DNA of 9,777 nt from an uncultured Selenomonadales bacterium (GTDB taxonomy: Bacteria > Bacillota > Negativicutes > Selenomonadales > Selenomonadaceae): assembly GCA_946403735.1 (NCBI GenBank), contig CAMJAZ010000035.1, positions 1 to 9,777 on the forward strand, read 5' to 3'. The position numbers and the translations under genes were made by a program. The notes under the pieces were generated by a model. That model had not been told where the DNA came from. It saw nothing but the letters and a program-made list of their open reading frames with translations, and ran no database searches. This document shows positions 7,015 through 9,777 of this stretch, in pieces (within the stretch, counting starts at the first letter, position 1; each line of letters opens with the position of its first letter).

Positions 7015-7049
7015 GCCCGCTGAAATCGCATCACGCGATTTGCGCGGGC
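7015..7049 (+). repeat. Inverted repeat (hairpin 2)
   Basis: gcccgc (7015-7020) pairs with gcgggc (7044-7049), and inside this aaatcgc (7023-7029) pairs with gcgattt (7035-7041) around atcac, with a 2-by-2 internal loop between the stems. It is strongly structured and GC-rich compared with the flanks. Confidence 0.65.
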
Positions 7050-7071
7050 GGGCGCGCGTCCTTGCGCGCCC
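7050..7071 (+). repeat. GC-rich inverted repeat (hairpin 3)
   Basis: gggcgcgc (7050-7057) pairs with gcgcgccc (7064-7071) around gtcctt, directly abutting hairpin 2. A pyrimidine-rich stretch follows, including ccaacttt twice. This could end transcription from the pump operon, though the T-rich tail is weak. Confidence 0.6.
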
Positions 7072-7085
7072 CAACTTTCCCAACT

Positions 7086-7115
7086 TTGACTTTATTAACG
7101 GCGTCTAGTTATTAG
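7086..7115 (+). promoter_or_regulatory. Possible sigma-70 promoter for hslU
   Basis: TTGACT at 7086-7091 and TATTAG at 7110-7115 are separated by 18 bp, just after the hairpins and before the ribosome binding site AAGGGAG at 7124-7130. The match is moderate, and a start near 7122 would leave a leader of only about 18 bases. It is the best candidate in the 225-bp gap. Confidence 0.3.
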
Positions 7116-7139
7116 CAACTATGAAGGGAGTTTTTATAA

Positions 7140-8576
7140 TTGGCTAGGAAAAAATCTGAAAAGGAAGTCATTCAAGAACTTGGCGTAAATGAACAGACGC
7201 CGCGTGAAATTGTGGAGGAACTCAACAAGTATATCGTTGGACAGGACGACGCTAAAAAATCCGTAGCTATCGCGCTTAGAAATCGTTGGCGCAGTCGTAA
7301 ACTTGCTGATGATATTCGTGACGACGTTATACCGAAAAATATTTTGATGATTGGTTCAACTGGCGTCGGTAAAACTGAAATTGCTCGCCGTCTTGCTAAA
7401 CTCGTTAAAGCGCCGTTTGTCAAAGTCGAGGCTACTAAATTTACAGAGGTCGGCTATGTTGGGCGTGACGTTGAATCAATTATCCGTGACTTAATGCAAA
7501 TTGCCGTTCGTATGGTACGCCGTCAAAAGACGGAGGAAGTTAAAGAAAAAGCGGCTGAAAATGCTACTGAAAGGCTTTTAGATATTTTAGTTCCCGAGCC
7601 TAAACGTACGCAAAATCCACTTAGTAAACTTTTCGGCGGCGGTAATGACCATGAACAGACTGAAGAAAAAGTCGAAGAACCTGCCGATAATGCGGGACGT
7701 GAATTTGTTCGTAAGCGTTTAGCTAGCGGTAAAATGGAAGATCAAGTTATCGACCTTGAAGTTGCTGATCACGCCAAGCCAATGGTTGGAATGTTTTCAG
7801 GTTCAAGCCTTGAAAGTATGGGCGACAATCTGCAAGATATGATTAGTAGCGTTATGCCGAAACGTACACGCAAGCGCAAAGTTACCGTTGCCGTTGCACG
7901 GAAAATTTTGGAGCAGGAAGAGGCTGAAAAGCTTATCGATATGGAAGAAGTAGCGGAAACTGCCGTTCAACTTGCCGAACGTAGCGGAATTGTTTTCTTT
8001 GATGTAATTGACAAAGTTGCCGTCAAAGGTTCAAGTGCAGGTCCAGACGTTAGCCGCGAAGGTGTACAGCGTGATATTTTGCCGATTGTCGAAGGGTCAA
8101 CGGTTATGACGAAGTATGGACCAGTTAAAACGGATCACATACTTTTCATAGCGGCTGGCGCATTCCATACGGCTAAACCTTCGGACTTAATCCCCGAATT
8201 GCAGGGACGTTTCCCGATTCGCGTTGAGTTGAAATCATTGCAGAAGGAAGACTTTGAAAAGATTTTAACCGAGCCGCAAAACGCGCTGATTAAACAGTAC
8301 AAGGAACTTTTGAAAACTGAAGGGCTTGAGATTGACTTTGAAGGCGAAGCGATTGGGCGCATTGCCGAAATGGCGTTTGATGTCAATGAACAATCGGAAG
8401 ATATTGGCGCACGCAGACTTCATACCTTACTTGAAAAATTGTTGGAAGATATTTCTTTCGACGCGCCAGATATGGTGAAGGAAGGCAAAACTAGCGTCAG
8501 TATCAATGCGGCTTATGTCGATGAACGTTTGAAGGAAATTGCTAAAAATCGTGACTTGTCGCAATTTATACTTTAA
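7140..8576 (+). CDS. hslU: ATP-dependent protease ATPase subunit HslU (ClpY), with altered Walker B
   Basis: AAA+ hexameric unfoldase that feeds proteins into the HslV peptidase in the cytoplasm. It has 478 residues from TTG 7140, with ribosome binding site AAGGGAG 9 bases upstream; E. coli HslU has 443, the excess being a roughly 19-residue N-terminal extension and a longer I-domain. Seen: TPREIVEELNKYIVGQDDAK; Walker A GSTGVGKT at 72-79, where Ser replaces the usual Pro; pore loop GYVG at 105-108; variable I-domain to about 265; GPDVSREGVQRDILPIVEG; sensor 1 region ILFIAAGAFH; arginine-finger region ELQGRFPIRVEL (Arg357, Arg361); sensor 2 GARRL at 423-427; and the HslV-activating tail LSQFIL. 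The Walker B reads GIVFFDVIDKV with Val289 where the catalytic Glu (FIDEIDK) belongs: codon GTA at 8004-8006, one base from GAA. If real, ATP hydrolysis should be badly impaired. No hslV is adjacent. The exporter gene follows after 5 bp. Confidence 0.97.
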   Translation: MARKKSEKEVIQELGVNEQTPREIVEELNKYIVGQDDAKKSVAIALRNRWRSRKLADDIRDDVIPKNILMIGSTGVGKTEIARRLAKLVKAPFVKVEATKFTEVGYVGRDVESIIRDLMQIAVRMVRRQKTEEVKEKAAENATERLLDILVPEPKRTQNPLSKLFGGGNDHEQTEEKVEEPADNAGREFVRKRLASGKMEDQVIDLEVADHAKPMVGMFSGSSLESMGDNLQDMISSVMPKRTRKRKVTVAVARKILEQEEAEKLIDMEEVAETAVQLAERSGIVFFDVIDKVAVKGSSAGPDVSREGVQRDILPIVEGSTVMTKYGPVKTDHILFIAAGAFHTAKPSDLIPELQGRFPIRVELKSLQKEDFEKILTEPQNALIKQYKELLKTEGLEIDFEGEAIGRIAEMAFDVNEQSEDIGARRLHTLLEKLLEDISFDAPDMVKEGKTSVSINAAYVDERLKEIAKNRDLSQFIL

Positions 8577-8581
8577 TTCCA

Positions 8582-9777
8582 ATGGATAACGAATTCAAAG
8601 GGCGCTACGACGAACAGCGCGAACTTTTAAATGAAACTTTCACGGCGATAGGTGAAAAAGCGGAATTAATTTTGTCGGTTGGACAGCTGTTAATGGAAAA
8701 TGGCGCGTCCGCCGACAGAATTGTCCGCGTAACTAAACGTGTTGCCGCTTTCACGGGCATTGCGGAAGAAAAATTTCATCTGCACATAATGTACACAACT
8801 TTAATGTTGAACATAAGCGACGAAAAAAATTCTCACACTTCATTCAGAAAATGTGTCAAACACGCCGTCGATATGCGTATAATTTCAGCAATAAGCAAGT
8901 TAAGTTGGCAAGCGCTGGTTGACCATTACACTATGGAAGAATTCAAAGGCAGATTGAAAGTCATTTCAACGCGTCCGCGTTTCTATACTGAACTGCAAGT
9001 ACTTTTAGCCGTCGGCATTGCATGCGGCGCGTACTGTATACTTTTTGGCGGCGATATTGAATCGGCATTTTACACGGCAATAGCAACAATGCTCGGCAGA
9101 TTTATTCACGTTCGCTGTATAAAGTCAGGAATAAATCCTTACGTTGGAATTTCATTTGCGGCGTTCACTGCTACGACGGCGGCTTACTTCTTCCACTTCC
9201 TACCAACTGAAACGCCTTGGCAACCAATTATTGCCTGCGCACTTTTTCTCGTGCCAGGTGTACCGATTATTAACGGTCTAACAGATTTACTCAACACGTA
9301 CTTAGTATGCGGCTCTGCAAGATTTTTACATACCGCAATGATTGTCGGCGGAATGGCATTTGGAATAGTTTTCGCAATAGGAATGTTTCCAGTCGTCGAC
9401 TTCACAAACTTAAAAATGCTTCCAGACAGCAATTACTTTATATTCGCAATTAACGCAGCAATCGGCGCGATGGGTTTTGCAATTTTATTCAATCTTCCAC
9501 CGCGTCTTTTATTTGCAGTAGGTTGCGGCGGTGCAATATGTGTCTGCGTGAGAAATTTTTTAGTATTGAATTTAGGAACAACTTCAGAAGTCGGAACTTT
9601 GGCGGGCGCAATGGCAGTTAGCATTATCGCGGTTAAAGCTATTCATTGGTTACATACGCCGATGCAAGTTTTAATCGTTCCAGCGATGATACCGCTAGTG
9701 CCAGGCGTTTTGATTTACAGATTTTTATTTGCAATGATAAACGTTCGGGATTTGTCAATGGAGCAACTTTTAGGCGC
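8582..9777 (+). CDS. Threonine/serine exporter ThrE family, fused two-domain form, 3' end outside the window
   Basis: Inner-membrane protein of the ThrE family, known in Corynebacterium for export of threonine and serine. It is open for 398 codons from ATG 8582 to the right edge. Residues 1-135 are soluble and carry the ThrE start ILSVGQLLMENGASADRIVR at 30-49 and VAAFTGI at 54-60. Hydrophobic segments follow from about 137 to 380. The signature LVPGVPIINGLTDL (223-236) ends the N-terminal half (ThrE/DUF1212-like), and a second related motif LVPGVLIYR (372-380) lies in the C-terminal half (ThrE_2/DUF3815-like). Many Firmicutes encode these halves as two proteins, as in E. coli YjjP and YjjB; here they are one chain. 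The start is 5 bp after the hslU stop without a good ribosome binding site, so translation is probably coupled to hslU. No nearer in-frame start exists. Substrate is inferred only from family. Confidence 0.9.
   Translation, partial: MDNEFKGRYDEQRELLNETFTAIGEKAELILSVGQLLMENGASADRIVRVTKRVAAFTGIAEEKFHLHIMYTTLMLNISDEKNSHTSFRKCVKHAVDMRIISAISKLSWQALVDHYTMEEFKGRLKVISTRPRFYTELQVLLAVGIACGAYCILFGGDIESAFYTAIATMLGRFIHVRCIKSGINPYVGISFAAFTATTAAYFFHFLPTETPWQPIIACALFLVPGVPIINGLTDLLNTYLVCGSARFLHTAMIVGGMAFGIVFAIGMFPVVDFTNLKMLPDSNYFIFAINAAIGAMGFAILFNLPPRLLFAVGCGGAICVCVRNFLVLNLGTTSEVGTLAGAMAVSIIAVKAIHWLHTPMQVLIVPAMIPLVPGVLIYRFLFAMINVRDLSMEQLLG

Larger units (their letters stand above)
6915..7139. other. Intergenic region between the RND pump and hslU
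   Basis: This 225-bp gap is the longest non-coding stretch. It starts AT-rich with a T8 run at 6959-6966, then carries three hairpins at 6972-7071, two of them GC-rich, then a weak promoter and the hslU ribosome binding site. I see no small ORF with a ribosome binding site and no tRNA or riboswitch pattern that I can name. The sharp base-composition change suggests an inserted intergenic repeat. Confidence 0.6.

Noticed and set aside
6972..7071. Riboswitch or structured leader for hslU
   Set aside because: The stems match no riboswitch class I can name, and a terminator or dispersed repeat explains them more simply.
9184..9624. Two - strand open frames (9184-9432 and 9433-9624)
   Set aside because: Both lie antisense to the continuous ThrE-family frame, which runs from 8582 to the window edge with clear family motifs.

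Overview
All genes lie on the + strand. The window suggests a Gram-negative member of the Firmicutes, most likely a Negativicutes (Selenomonas-like) bacterium. A two-membrane RND efflux pump sits beside Firmicutes-style genes: a ClpY-like HslU, a ThrE-family exporter, a class-U-like sirtuin and a PIN toxin with its antitoxin. Ribosome binding sites are strong and TTG starts occur. The lineage is inferred from protein character and codon style; no rRNA or marker tree is available here.

Layout. Bases 1-911 hold the C-terminal part of an RND periplasmic adaptor. A gene cluster follows: a family-92-like glycosyltransferase (927 onward), a Sir2 NAD-dependent deacylase (2251-2994), an antitoxin/PIN-toxin pair (3010-3688, overlapping by 26 bp) and a 1060-residue AcrB/MexB-type pump (3732-6914). 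Gaps are 0-45 bp, so adaptor to pump looks like one transcription unit, although adaptor and pump, normally adjacent, are separated by about 2.8 kb of unrelated cargo. A 225-bp intergenic region then carries three consecutive hairpins. After it come hslU (7140-8576) and, 5 bp downstream, a fused ThrE-type threonine/serine exporter that runs off the right edge and is open from 8582 to the end.

Main points of interest. (1) The glycosyltransferase is interrupted at a run of nine G (1779-1787). Removing one G joins the catalytic domain to a C-terminal helical region and gives one 437-residue protein, so this is either a phase-variable switch or a sequencing indel. The Shine-Dalgarno of the sirtuin gene is built into the stop codon of the restored frame, so the G-tract could also influence sirtuin translation. 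(2) HslU has Val instead of the Walker B catalytic Glu (Asp288-Val289) while other motifs are kept, and no hslV lies beside it. (3) The pump operon is split by cargo including a toxin-antitoxin pair. (4) A five-unit heptamer repeat precedes the pump gene, and the triple hairpin before hslU looks like a dispersed intergenic repeat.

How the genes fit together. Adaptor and pump should form an inner-membrane/periplasm efflux assembly needing a TolC-like outer-membrane channel, which is not in the window. HslU is an ATP-dependent unfoldase that needs HslV peptidase, also absent here. The other genes show no evident shared pathway. I saw no tRNA, rRNA, CRISPR array or transposase, and nothing convincing on the - strand.
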